DNA of 64,000 nt from assembly GCA_029990175.1 (NCBI GenBank), contig JARKIP010000065.1, positions 22,174,501 through 22,238,500 of the forward strand. Reading direction: 5' to 3'. Made by a program: the position numbers and the translations under genes. The notes beneath the pieces were generated by a model. The model made no database searches, was not told the origin of the DNA, and saw nothing but the letters and a program-made list of their open reading frames with translations. The stretch comes from Petunia secreta (lineage: Eukaryota; Streptophyta; Magnoliopsida; Solanales; Solanaceae). Every line of letters begins with the position of its first letter. The stretch's first letter is position 1. Positions 45,260-55,982 of the stretch are shown here, in pieces.

Positions 45260-46480
45260 AGTTGCAACACCAAAAGATCAAAACCTCCCGAAAGTCACTC
45301 CCTCACGTGTATCACTCAATTTATGAACACTCAAGAGCGAGGCCTTTACAACTTGGGAACCAAGGTGATCACAACTAGTATGTCCAAATAAAAGTTCGGA
45401 AGGGAGTTAATGAGACTCGATGTACGGACGGCTATTTAAGTGTGCACTTGAGGCCAAAAGGAGTTCTACGACTCTTCTTTGAATTCTAGTCTCCTCTACG
45501 CACGAGTGTCCTAATAGCTCAAAGTGATTAGTACTAATTCGAGTAGGATTATACCCTAATAGAACTAACTGGAACTAATGAAATCAAACAAATGGGAATA
45601 CCTACGAGAATCTACCCAAAACAACACGTTTCAGCAGCAGGTGGGGCGCCTGGAATGCAGAAGGGGCGCCTAGGTTTACTGCAGGAGGGCGCCTGGCTAG
45701 GCGGAGGCCTGGCTAGGCGGGGTGCCTGGCTAGGCGGGGCGCCTGTGCACTTTGCACCTCCTAGGCAGTGTCCAATCTAGGCGGGGCGCCTGGCTTAGGC
45801 GGGGCGCCTGGCCCTGGGACAGATTCAATTCGTTCCCAACTTGTTTCAAGTCGATTTCCAAGCCCCAAATCCGATGTTTTCAAATTGTTTCCACAATCCA
45901 ATGATACCCAAAGTTGTTTTTGATCTTCCTTAACAAAACCCAATCAAATTTATATCCAAACAATCAATCAAATCAAGGTTCAATGCCAAGAATCTCAAGA
46001 ACACAAGGGTTTAACAAAAAGGGTTCAACAAGGATTGTGTTTCATCAAAGTTGGTGTTATGCATGTTCAAATCCCACAAAATTGGTACCGAATTGTTTTT
46101 TTTTTAATGAAGATCAATCCCCAATATCAAGTTTTCAATCACACATCAATCCAACCCAAGAATCAAGCCAAGATCACCAAGAACAAGGTTTATCAAGGGT
46201 TTAAGGGTTGTTGGGGTTTCAACTTTTCAAACTTCACCAATCCAAACAAATTTGGTACCTAAGCAACGGGAATTCAATCTCAATCAAGAATCCATAACAC
46301 CCATATCACAAATCATCCAATCCAACAAGATACACCAAATTTTTGTATTTTTTTCAATTTTTCAATTTTTTTTTTGTAATTTTCTTCTTTCAATAACTTC
46401 AACAACAAGAAAACTAAAAGATAGATACTAGGCACGAAGAACCAAGGGTCGGGGGTTTGTAGAAACAAAACCCGAGCCTT
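45260..46480 (-). other. Leader of the B-C non-autonomous element
   Basis: From the PBS (46481-46492, complement GCTCTGATACCA) leftwards: T-rich tract 46346-46375, a GC palindrome array at 45640-45810 (GGCGGGGCGCCTGG repeated, including a doubled unit at 45780-45810), and the shared leader box near 45290-45310. No gene. Confidence 0.7.
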
Positions 46481-46494
46481 GCTCTGATACCAAA

Positions 46495-47267
46495 TGATGT
46501 AGGGTAAAACACGCGGAAGCTAAACACGAGACAAACAATGCGGAAGCGATAAAAGATAACAAGAAATCAAGATTGGGAAGGCAAGAAATTAGAAGAAAGA
46601 ATCGAATTCAATTCACTAACGTTAGTTGAATTCAAAAGGGAGAAGGGAAACTTGAACCTTACAATGGAATCTAACTAGATGTCGATCTCCATAGGTTCCA
46701 AGTCGAGACATACACGAGCCTCGGGCTCACACAAGAAGGGCTCGGCCTCTTCAATGTTCTCTCTCAAGATTCTATCTTCAACAATGACTAACTAATGAAG
46801 AAATGGCTAAGTGTTCCTACTTATAGCCTTTCACAAGTCTAGGTGAAATGTCTAAAATGCCCCTAAAGCTAATTAATACATACAAGCCACTTAAGGGCAA
46901 AATAGGAAGTTCAATGCCAAAAGTTGGCCTCTTCAGCATGTTGGGCGGGGCGCCTAGGCCTGGGCGGGGTGCCTGAATGTTAGGCAGTGAGCTGGGAGGC
47001 CTCAGTTCAGGCGGGGCGCCTGGTGGGTAGGCGGACGCCTGGCTTGTGCTGGGTTCAGGCGGGGCGCCTATGGGTCAGGCGGGGCGCCTGAATTTGCAAG
47101 CAGTGGGCTGCCTAAGCCTAGCATAGGCGGGGCGCCTAGGAAGCAGGCGGGGCACCTAAGGCCCTGGTCCTCTTGACGCTTCTTCAAATCGCTCCCGAAG
47201 CCCTTGACTTGCATCCCTTGTGCTCTCAAGCTTGGTTCTTGATGGTTGCCTGATTTGTCCCGCATCA
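46495..47267 (-). repeat. LTR C, 5' LTR of the complex
   Basis: 773 bp, TGATGTAGGG...CCCGCATCA, followed by TSD CTTGG at 47268. It is almost identical to LTR B; the few differences lie mainly in the GC array (GGGGCACCT versus GGGGCGCCT). Confidence 0.9.
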
Positions 47268-47588
47268 CTTGGCAAGTCGACCACATAGGCATTGTTGTTG
47301 ATCATTGAAAGCACTTGGAAGGGTCCATCTCCTCGGGGTGCTAACTTCCTTTTCCTAAGGTTTGGAAACCTTTCATTTCGAAAGTGCACCCACACATAGT
47401 CGCCCTTCTTGAGTTCCACTTTCTTTCGTCCCTTGTTCTTCTTGGAGGCCACCTTTTCGTAAGCTTCCTCCAAGTTCTTCTTTGCCTTAGCATGGAATTC
47501 AACCAAAGCCTTAGCTCGGCTTTTACCTTCAAAATTAATAACCATTTCCCTTGGCAAAGGGGTTAGATAAAGGGGAATCAAGGGGTTA
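47268..47588 (-). pseudogene. pol: E3 pol, integrase C-terminal middle piece
   Basis: Minus-strand text reads NPLIPLYLTPLPREMVINFEGKS, then ELKKGDYVWVHFRNERFPNLRKRKLAPRGDGPFQVLS and INNNAYVVDLPS. This is the non-catalytic integrase C-terminus of the CRM type. It continues to the left at 22674 and to the right at 59333, since both flanks are interrupted by elements. The frame is open over this short piece. Confidence 0.8.
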
Positions 47589-48389
47589 TGATAATGATCA
47601 AACGCGTAAAGTAAAACCAAGATAAAGAGCGAGACGTGGCTCGAACGAATAACCCAAGTAGCACAGAAGAACTTGTTTCGATACACCCCGGGAGATTGTC
47701 AAGGAACACCTACACTAGGCAACTACCCTCGAGCTACAGCCCGAACCCACAAGTAGAATGATCGGGGAGGGAATAAAATTTATCTAGATCAGCTAGAAGA
47801 AAAACAAGTCCCAAACAAGTTGTTTCATTCAACAAAGAGTTCAACTCCTAACAATATTCTTCAATGCTCAAAACTAACTAAGGAATGAAATAAGCTATCT
47901 ACCTATTTATAGAGGTTTTTTGGCATTAAGTAAAAGGTCTAAATAGCCCACACATTAGGCAGAGTTCAACTCCTAACAATATTCTTCAATGCTCAAAACT
48001 AACTAAGGAATGAAATAAGCTATCTACCTATTTATAGAGGTTTTTTGGCATTAAGTAAAAGGTCTAAATAGCCCACACATTAGGCTTTAAGTTAAAAGAC
48101 CATGTAGGGTCAAAATAGTCTTTAAACCATCAAATTCTCGCCTCTCAGCAACTTGGGCGGAGCGCCCGCCAATTTGGCCAGTGGAGGGGGCTGGGCGGAG
48201 CGCCTAGCCCCTTTTTCCTTGGACAGGGCGCGTGGAGCGTCTGGCTGCTCAACTTGTGCCTTGATCATCCGGAATGGCTTCCAATCACTTCCTTGTTTGA
48301 GTCCCTTCCACACTAAGTGTAAATGCACTTCTTGGATCTCCTTAGCTTGGCTCCGTATGAAGGGTCTTGTGGGGGTTTGGTCCTTATCA
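47589..48389 (-). repeat. LTR D (3' LTR) with a 125-bp tandem duplication
   Basis: Ends TGATAATGATC...CCTTATCA, 801 bp against 664 bp for LTR E. The excess is mostly a direct repeat at 47836-47960/47961-48085. GC palindromes (GGGCGGAGCGCC) lie at 48149-48210, and the R/U5 hairpin is at 47730-47749. Confidence 0.82.
47836..48085 (-). repeat. 125-bp tandem duplication covering the LTR promoter
   Basis: Two adjacent 125-base units look identical by eye. Each contains the complement of TATAAATAGG (about 47904-47914 and 48029-48039), so the TATA box is doubled. LTR E has one unit. Confidence 0.85.
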
Positions 48390-49560
48390 TCCTCCCCTTC
48401 TTGAGAAGATTCGTCCTCGAAATTGAGGTGTCATCATCCACGACCTCTCCCTCTCCTACATCCAAAGGAACCAAATCACAAACATTGAATGTATTAGAAA
48501 CATTATACACACTTCGCAAGTTGACCACATAGGCGTTGTTGTTTATCTTTGAAAGCATTTGGAATGGGCCATCTCCTCGGGGTGCCGACTTCCCTTTCCT
48601 AAGGTTTGGAAACCTTTTTTTCCGGAAGTGCGCCCACACATAGTCACCTTTCTTGAGTTCCACCTTCTTGCGTCCCTTTTTTTTCTTAGTGGCAACCTTT
48701 TGTATGCTTCCTCCAAGTTCTTCTTCGCCTTAGCATGGAGTTGAACCAAAGCCTTGGCTCTAGTTTTACCTTCAAAATTAATAACCATTTCCCTTGGCAA
48801 AGGGGTTAGATCCAGGGGAATCAAGGTGTTAAAACCATAAACGCACTCAAAGGGAGTCATGCCAATCATGCTATGCAATGTACGATTTTATGCAAACTCC
48901 ATAAGAGGTAACCTATCAATCCAAGTCCCAGCCTTACCTCGGGTCATGGCTCTAAGAAGAGCACCCAAGGTTCTGTTCACCACCTCGGTTTGGCCAACCG
49001 TTTATGGGTGGTGGGACGTAGAGAACAATAGCTTGGTGCCAAGGGCACCCCACAAGCTTCTCCAAAAATGGCTAAGGAACTTAGTGTCCCTATCACTTAT
49101 AATGGTTTGAGGCACACCATGCAACTTTAAAACATTATGAACAAAGAAGCAACATGTTGCGCATCATCACACTTTTTACATGGACTGAAGTGAGCCATCT
49201 TGGAGAACCTATCCACGACAACATAAATGCTATCATGTCCCTCTAGTCCGTGGTAATCCCATAAAAAATCCATAGATATATCCATCCACGGGCTAGTAGG
49301 TACGGGGAGAGGAGTATACAAACCATAGGGGTATGCTTTGGATTTAGCACGCTTGCACTCAAGGATATTTGTGCAAAGCTTTTCAACTTACACCCCTATC
49401 TTTGGCCAATGGAATTGTTCTTTGATAATGGCCAAGGTTTTGTTCTTCCCAAAGTGACCCATGAGTCCTCCACAATGTTGTTCCCGCACTAGTCATTCTC
49501 TTCAAGAGGACTTGGGTATGCAAACTCTACCATTTTTAAAGATATAGCCATTTACCCATT
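48390..49560 (-). pseudogene. pol: D-E pol, integrase part
   Basis: Minus-strand frames give integrase core pieces (PWMDISMDF, DSIYVVVDRFSKMAHFSPCKKCDDAQHVASLF) and the C-terminus (GMTPFECVYGFNTLIPLDLTPLP, ELKKGDYVWAHF, INNNAYVVN, VSNTFNVCDLVPLDVGEG). They are spread over at least three frames (49127-49321, 48543-48878, 48313-48663). The block is cut at 49560 by element G and resumes at 53826. The HHCC finger text around 49350-49500 is decayed. Confidence 0.8.
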
Positions 49561-49771
49561 TGATGCAGCCCAAATTGCATCGACACCTACGCTTGGTTTG
49601 GAAGTCGAGGCATGGATGATATGAGCTCGGGGACGACTTGAAGACAATGCATTGGAGCTCAATCAAAGAGGAAACAGGGCAGAAACCAGTGCTGGAAACA
49701 GGGGAGCCAAAACAGGGCAAAACAGGGCAGCACTTTCTGAGCTTACTGCCTGACGAGGAAAATCTGTTCTT

Positions 49772-49903
49772 CGCGATCGCGTGCTTGTCTGCGCGATCGC
49801 GATGAGGAGATAATTGCTCTTCGCTGTCGTGCCACCTTTCGCGCGATCGCGAGCCCCTGCAGAATTGTCCATGCGCGATCGCTATTCCATTCACGCGATC
49901 GCG
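49772..49903 (+). promoter_or_regulatory. CGCGATCGCG palindrome array upstream of the TATA box
   Basis: Four perfect CGCGATCGCG units and one GCGCGATCGCT lie within 132 bases, ending about 55 bases before TATAAATA. The 3' LTR repeats them at 53261-53392. Such dense self-complementary CpG-rich sites are unusual in otherwise AT-rich DNA. Confidence 0.6.
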
Positions 49904-50117
49904 ATGAAGGTTTGAGGAGCAGCGACCAGAAACTTGGCAAAACTTGTAATGGGAAACTATAAATAGACCCCTCATTCATTTATTTCATTTTAGCAAACCT
50001 TGAATGTAGAATGATATTTTCATTGACTGAATCTCAATGTTGAACCCGTGAGCGGGCATGATTTCACTTGGTGGATTCCAAGTTGAACATCGAAACCTCT
50101 TCTGATCATTCTATTTG

Positions 50118-50137
50118 CAAGAGCCGGGTGCCTCTTG
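50118..50137 (+). ncRNA. Conserved R/U5 RNA hairpin (element G)
   Basis: Stem CAAGAG/CTCTTG with loop CCGGGTGC. It has the same place and size as in the CRM copies but a different loop; the 3' LTR copy is at 53607-53626. Confidence 0.6.
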
Positions 50138-50333
50138 AGGGTAGTTGCATAGTATAGGTGATCCTTGACTTCACCCGGGGTGTATCGAGACGAGTTCCTC
50201 GGTGCTACTTAGGTAAACGTTCAAGCCTCGTCTTGCTTTTTATCTCGATATCTTCACCGATATCGCCTATCTTGTTTTAGCTTCCGCATTATCGTGTCGT
50301 TTGTCGCTTCCGCCTATTTTCGATTGCATCAGT

Positions 50334-50345
50334 TGGTATCAGAGC
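50334..50345 (+). other. Primer binding site, initiator tRNA-Met (element G)
   Basis: TGGTATCAGAGC two bases after the LTR end. Confidence 0.9.
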
Positions 50346-51391
50346 ACGGTTCTTACGAATCCTCGGTCTTGTTCTTATCGTTGTCGTGTTCTTGTTATTT
50401 GTTGTTCTTATCGTTGTCGTGTTCTTGTTGCTAGAAATCGTTGTTCGTTACGATTTTGATGTTGTTTGTTATTGGGGATTGTTTGATATCATATTCCCGT
50501 TGATTTGGTACCCTCGAAACACGATTTGAAGTCGTGAATCAAAATCTTGAAAACCAAATCTTAAAAGTTGAGAATTCACAAAATTTAATAGAACTTGTTT
50601 TGTGTTGTGAATTCTTGGTTGTTTGGTATCGGGGATTGTTCTATATAGTTTTCCCGTCATTGTGATATCCCCCATATCATCATTTGGAGTAGCGGAATGA
50701 AAATCGAACTTTGAAAATTTTGAAGTTCTTGAAAATTTGAAGAATTTACTCCAAATTCTTGAAAACGAGTTGTTCGTTCATTGTTTGTTTGATAAAACCA
50801 TTGGGGATTGTTTATTTCAGTAGAACACACCCTTTGGAAGCCTTAGAACTGAACAACAAACTGAATTGGGGTGATTTTGTGTGCCAAAAACTGAGTTTGC
50901 AGTCGGGGTTCTGGTTCTGGAACGCAGGCCTGCGCGATCGCACCCTGCTTCACGCTATCGCGTCAATTCCACCAATTTGTTCATCGCGATCGCGCCTTAC
51001 CTCACGCGATCGCGAAGGGTTCTCATTTCCAGAAAATCCTGAATTGGGACAGATTGTTCGCAAAGCGTTCGTAACAGTTTCCGCTCACCAAAACTCCAAT
51101 TGTATCATCAAATATGGTGAGTTTGTAGATCACTAACCAAAAGTCATCCAATTCCGAATCCGTTTAGTGACGATTCGATCTTTGAACATTCGATCGCGTC
51201 ACTTCAGGTTAGTACTTTGGGGGTAACACTTCTACCCAATTAGTACTAATTCATTGTGCGTATAGGATACTCGTGCCTAGAAGGAGAGTAGAGCTCAAAG
51301 AAGCATCACCCGGACCTACAATTGGCCTTGAGCGAAAAATGAAAGAAGTGAGGGGAGAGGAAGTCTCGAGTGAGAGTGAGGACACCTTTTG
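50346..51391 (+). other. Leader of element G
   Basis: No gene. A short direct repeat (TTCTTATCGTTGTCGTG) lies at 50370-50430. CGCGATCGCG returns at 50985-50994 and 51005-51014, with a related GCGCGATCGC at 50932-50941. The LTR palindrome type is thus repeated in the leader. Coding similarity to the accessory ORF starts near 51260. Confidence 0.65.
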
Positions 51392-51463
51392 TTCTAACCA
51401 TGTTTATCTTCTTCTCTTTCTATTTGTGTTGGCTTATGTGTAGGTACTCTTGGAGGCGAGCTA

Positions 51464-52951
51464 GTGGAGCCTCAACCGCTTGCCTTGGAAGGAAGACAAG
51501 AGGACGGAGAGCATCATTGTGAGCTTCGTGATGAAGGAATAGAATGCGACACTTCAAGCTATGTGAGTGCTCACGGGAGCAACTCAAATGTAAGTGTTAC
51601 CTTCCCTTCTCATGAACATGTTGATCCCTTGTCTTGTAGCGACTCAAAGCTAGTTGTTTCTTGTGATGCCTATATTGACCTTGAAACTAGTGAAGAGTCT
51701 AATGGTCAACTTGTGTTTACGTGTGACCTAGTAGAGAGGAATGAAACGCCACATCATGATGTGAGCCCGGTATTCAAAGAACCTCTCTCTAGTGGAAATG
51801 TGTTAGTTGACCTTGCTTGTGAACTTTGTTATGACACCCCACCCATATTTGATAAAGGGCAAGATGAGTTATGTGACTCTACCCTTGTTGGTATAATTGA
51901 TTTTGGTGGATTTGTATGACGTAGTAAGGATGAAAGTGACCTTGAGGAGTCCAAATTGCATGAATTGGACAAGATTGTCTATGATGACTCCTCAAGCGAG
52001 AGCGAAGAACCTAGTCTTGATACGGATCCTTTGTTTGACTATGAAATTGAGGTGCATGCTTTTATATTCCCGTTGCGAGGGGGCATCTTTAATTGTGAAA
52101 ACGATTTGTATCGGACTAGAGTTGAGGATGAAATAGAACCTCCGTGGTGTGAGGGGTTTGATCCCATAGACAACTCTTTGTTTGGAGCTTCGAGTGAGGT
52201 AGATGATTCTTCTAGTGACCCTACTCTTGTTGGTGTGGGTTATGATGATGAAGAGGCCATTAATAATGGCTTCCTTGAAAGCTTACCTTGTGAGGGGGGT
52301 TGTCTCGAGGATGAAATTGGAGGTGAGGAGGTATCTCTTGTTGTGAGTATGAGAGCTCTTAAGAAGGGGAGTGGGTTGTTTGGTGCTAATTGTGAATTGT
52401 ACTACTTTGCCTACCCCGTCCCATATGTTAACCACACTTTGAGAATTGCACATGCCAAAACCATTGTGCCGCATTTTGAAAATATTGCATTGAAGGTTTG
52501 GTATGTTGATCATGAGCTTAGGGGTCATAGGAACTTTGATTGCTTAATCTTGAATGTTCCATGTCTTATTGGTCTCTTTTCTTGTCATGTTGGTGAGTGC
52601 TTGTCACTATGGAGCCAAGAACTTGATGTCTCCTTTGGAGACATAAGCTTTTTGATTTGCATTGATACTTGATTTGCATTGAGAGCTCTTGTTGGACTTG
52701 CCTACTCGCGTAGTGGAAAGTCTTGGTGCACTAATCTTGAACTTAGGGACCGAAGGGATATTGATAGTTTGATCTTGCCTATGCCATGCCCTATTAATCT
52801 CTTTGTTTGTTCTTGTGTTGGGTGCACTTCTTTGTTGGACCAAGTAATTGCGAGTTCCTTTGGGAACATGAACTTCTTCATGGCTATTGATACTTGGTTG
52901 TACCATAAGAGTGTGTTTTCCCACACTTGGTGCACTAACCTACTCTTGTAG
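51464..52951 (+). pseudogene. Accessory ORF of element G, C-terminal type, with duplicated last module
   Basis: One frame with two TGA stops (51917-51919 and 52670-52672) encodes the family motifs. These are TPHHDVSPVFKEPLSSGNV, CYDTPPIFDKGQDEL, EIEVHAFIFPL, ALKKGSGLFGANCELYYFAY and LRGHRNFDCLILNVPC. After the second stop the same frame repeats the last module in diverged form (LRDRRDIDSLILPMPCPINLF to FMAIDTWLYHKSVFS). The start is not an ATG at 51464 (GTG); the frame is open upstream to about 51395 and includes CVGTLGGELVEPQ, so the true start or a splice junction lies further 5'. The retropepsin-like and N-terminal regions of the A-B-C copies are absent. Function unknown. Confidence 0.72.
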
Positions 52952-53049
52952 TAGGAGCTTTTGTTTTTGTTTCCTTTTGATGTAGGTGATGCTACCTTGG
53001 AGGAGGACGTCTAAATTTCGAGGACGAAATTTTCTCAAGAAGGGGAGGA

Positions 53050-53820
53050 TGATGCAGCCCAAATTGCATCGACACCTACGCTTGGTTTGGAAGTCGAGGC
53101 ATGGATGATATGAGCTCGGGGACGACTTGAAGACAATGCATTGGAGCTCAATCAAAGAGGAAACAGGGCAGAAACCAGTGCTGGAAACAGGGGAGCCAAA
53201 ATAGGGCAAAACAGGGCAGCACTTTCTGAGCTTACTGCCTGACGAGGAAGATCTGTTCTTCGCGATCGCGTGCTTGTCTGCGCGATCGCGATGAGGAGAT
53301 AATTGCTCTTCGCTGTAGCGCCACCTTTCGCGCGATCGCGAGCCCCTGCAGAATTGTCCCTGCGCGATCGCTATTCCATTCACGCGATCGCGATGAAGGT
53401 TTGAGGAGCAGCGACCAGAAACTTGGCAAAACTTGTAATGGGAAACTATAAATAGACCCCTCATTCATTTATTTCATTTTAGCAAACCTTGAATGTAGAA
53501 TGATATTTTCTTTGAGTGAATCTCAATATTGAACCCGTGAGCGGGCATGATTTCACTTGGTGGATTCCAAGTTGAACATCGAAACCTCTTCTGATCATTC
53601 TATTTGCAAGAGCCGGGTGCCTCTTGAGGGTAGTTGCATAGTATAGGTGATCCTTGACTTCACCCGGGGTGTATCGAGACGAGTTCCTCGGTGCTACTTA
53701 GGTAAACGTTCAAGCCTCGTCTTGCTTTTTATCTCGATATTTTCACCGATATCGCCTATCTTGTTTTAGCTTCCGCATTATCGTGTCGTTTGTCGCTTCC
53801 GCCTATTTTCGATTGCATTA
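53050..53820 (+). repeat. 3' LTR of element G
   Basis: It follows ATTTCGAGGACGAAA and the PPT. It ends GCATTA where the 5' LTR has GCATCA, one of about ten LTR differences. CCATT follows directly. Confidence 0.92.
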
Positions 53821-53825
53821 CCATT

Positions 53826-55980
53826 GGTACTTCTCAACTCTTTCTCCTTTCTATAAAGCTTTATGGATGCTCTTTAGCTTAGGATCATGAGCATACATCA
53901 ACCTGATGCTCTCAAACCCCATGAGCTTGGAGGTAAGAGTGGTGGCAAGAGCGAACTTCCTAGAAAGTGCATCCGCAACAACATTGTCTTTCCCCTTTTT
54001 GTATTGAACAACATAGGGAAAAGACTCAATGAACTCTACCCACTTGGCATGCCTCTTGTTTAATTTCTCTTGGCCCCTTAGATGTTTGAGTGACTCATGA
54101 TCACTCTTAATCACAAGTTTCTCTAGGCCAAAGATAGTGTTGCCAATGAGCAAGAGCTCTCACTAGGGCATACAACTCCTTGCCATACGTAGAGTAGTTC
54201 AAGGAGGCACCCTTCAATTTCTCACTAAAGTAGGCTATGGGTTTGCCATCTTGCATTAGAACACCACCAATTCCCACCCCCGAGGCATCACATTCAACCT
54301 CAAATGCCTTTCCAAAGTCGGGCAATTGCAATAGGGGGCGGTACTCAACCTACCTTTCAATTCTTAGAAGGCCTTCTTTTGAGGCTCTCCACACACAAAA
54401 GGTTTTTACTACTTAACCAATTCGGTGAGTGGAGTGGCAATGGAGCTAAAGTCTTTCACAAATCTTCTGTAGAAACTAGCAAGACCATGAAAGCTCCTCA
54501 CTTAAGTCACGGTAGTAGGAGTAGGCCAATCACGAGTGGCCTCTACCTTGGACTCATCCACTTCCACTCTTTGAGCACTCACAACAAACCCAAGGAAGAC
54601 AACCCTTTCAACACAAAAGGCACACTTTTTCAAATTGGCATAGAGCTTTTTGGCTCTTAGCACTTTAAGAACTTGATTCAAGTGGCCAAAATGATCGTCT
54701 ATTGACTTACTATATATCAAGATATCATCAAAATAGACAACCACGAATTTATTGATAAACAGTTTCAAAACATGGTTCATTAGCCTCATGAAAGTACTAG
54801 GTGTGTTGGAGAGCCCGAATGGCATCACCAACCATTCATAGAGACCAAACTTGGTCTTGAATGCGGTTTTCCATTCATCCCCGGGTTTCATCCGAATTTG
54901 ATGGTAACCGGACCTAAGGTCTATTTTGGTAAAGACACATGAACCACTCAATTCATCAAGTCTTGGGATAGGATGATGATACTTTACCGTTATCTTGTTC
55001 ACGGCTCGGCAATCAACGCACATTCTCCATGTCCTGTCCTTCTTTCGCACAAGAATGACCGGTACGACGCACGGACTCAAGCTTTCACGGAACAAGCCTT
55101 TAGTGAGCAAGTAATCTACTTTCTTTTGCAATTCTCTTGTGTCCTCTGGATAGCTCCTATAAGCCGGATTGTTTGGAATTTGAGACTCCGGGATAAAATC
55201 AATTTGGTGCTCAATCCCCCTCAATGGAGGAAGACCACTCGACATCACTTCCGGGAACATGTCTTTAAATACCTTCAAAACATTCTCAATTGCACTAGGT
55301 AAAGGGTTAGTGAAATAATCAACATCGGATGTAAGAATCATACCTTTATGTACTAGGCAAAAGAGTAGTTTTTTGCCATCATTTCCTCTCAAGAGTTCAC
55401 CCGGTTGCATCATGGCACATATGCTACCGGTAGACGATGGTGGAGTCACCACCAAGCTCTAGGCCAAAGGACTAGTCTCCACAACCAACATAGCCTTTGC
55501 CGCCTCTCTCAACTCCCTCATCTGCTTGTAATCATCACTTACTTGCTTGGGGGTCAAGGGTTTAAGCACAAATTTCTTTCCCTCATGTTTCACCGTATAA
55601 GTGTTGACACGGCCATCATGAACCACATCTCTATCAAATTGTCATAGCCTTCCAAATAGAAGGTGGCATGCTTGCATCGGTACCACATCAAACATGTGTT
55701 CATCCACATAGTTCCCCATTTTGAACTTAATCATTAGTTGCTTCACCACCTTTAGCTCCCCACACTCACTAAGCCATTGCAATCGATAAGGTTTGGGGTG
55801 TTTCAAGGTAGGTAATTTCAATTGGGAAACTAGTGTTTGGCTAACAACATTAGAACAACTTCCCGAGTCAATGATCATAGAACAAACAACACCCATGACT
55901 CGGCATCTACCATGGAAGAGGTTTTCCCTTTGCAAGGTCTCACTATCCTCCAAAAGCATAGCACCTAAACTCCTCCTCAC
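53826..55980 (-). pseudogene. pol: D-E pol: protease, reverse transcriptase, RNase H
   Basis: Minus-strand pieces in order are retropepsin with IIDSGSCSNVVSQTLVSQL (55980-55642), RT with YRSYPEDTRELQKKVD, WRMCVDCRAVNKITVKYHHP and the catalytic YFDDILIYS (55455-54502), RNase H with FEVECDASGVGIGGVLM (54331-54107), and the RNase H end with DNVVADALSRKFALATT (54153-53851). Frameshifts separate protease from RT, RT from RNase H, and split RNase H. Catalytic residues remain visible, so decay is by a limited number of breaks. The integrase continues beyond element G at 49560. Confidence 0.85.
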
Positions 55981-55982
55981 AA

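Larger units (their letters stand above)
22675..47267 (-). mobile_element. Three-LTR non-autonomous complex A-B-C with nested CRM insertions
   Basis: LTRs A (22675-23422), B (41421-42193) and C (46495-47267) are of one family and orientation. A single TSD, CTTGG, bounds the whole (22670-22674 and 47268-47272). The B-C half is a clean 5.8-kb element. The A-B half has the same internal region but was expanded to 18 kb by CRM-like insertions. The family has PBS, PPT and LTRs but no gag, RT or integrase, only the accessory ORF. The LTR-internal-LTR-internal-LTR order suggests unequal recombination between two copies at this site. Confidence 0.85.
49561..50331 (+). repeat. 5' LTR of element G with CGCGATCGCG palindromes
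   Basis: Starts TGATGCAGCC, ends TTGCATCA. The 10-base palindrome CGCGATCGCG occurs at 49772, 49792, 49842 and 49894 with partial copies between. TATAAATA at 49958-49965 follows, so the array is promoter-proximal. The R/U5 hairpin is at 50118-50137. Confidence 0.92.
49561..53820 (+). mobile_element. Element G, small non-autonomous CRM-type retrotransposon
   Basis: The 4,260-bp element has 771-bp LTRs, PBS at 50334, and PPT AAGAAGGGGAGGA next to the 3' LTR. The perfect TSD CCATT is at 49556-49560 and 53821-53825. It has no gag, protease, RT or integrase and carries only the C-terminal part of the accessory ORF. The LTRs differ at roughly ten places by eye. It sits antisense inside the integrase of D-E. 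Confidence 0.93.

Noticed and set aside
51956..52672. Possible envelope-like gene in element G
   Set aside because: No signal peptide or clear transmembrane segments; the motifs match the accessory ORF of the other non-autonomous elements, not known env-like proteins.
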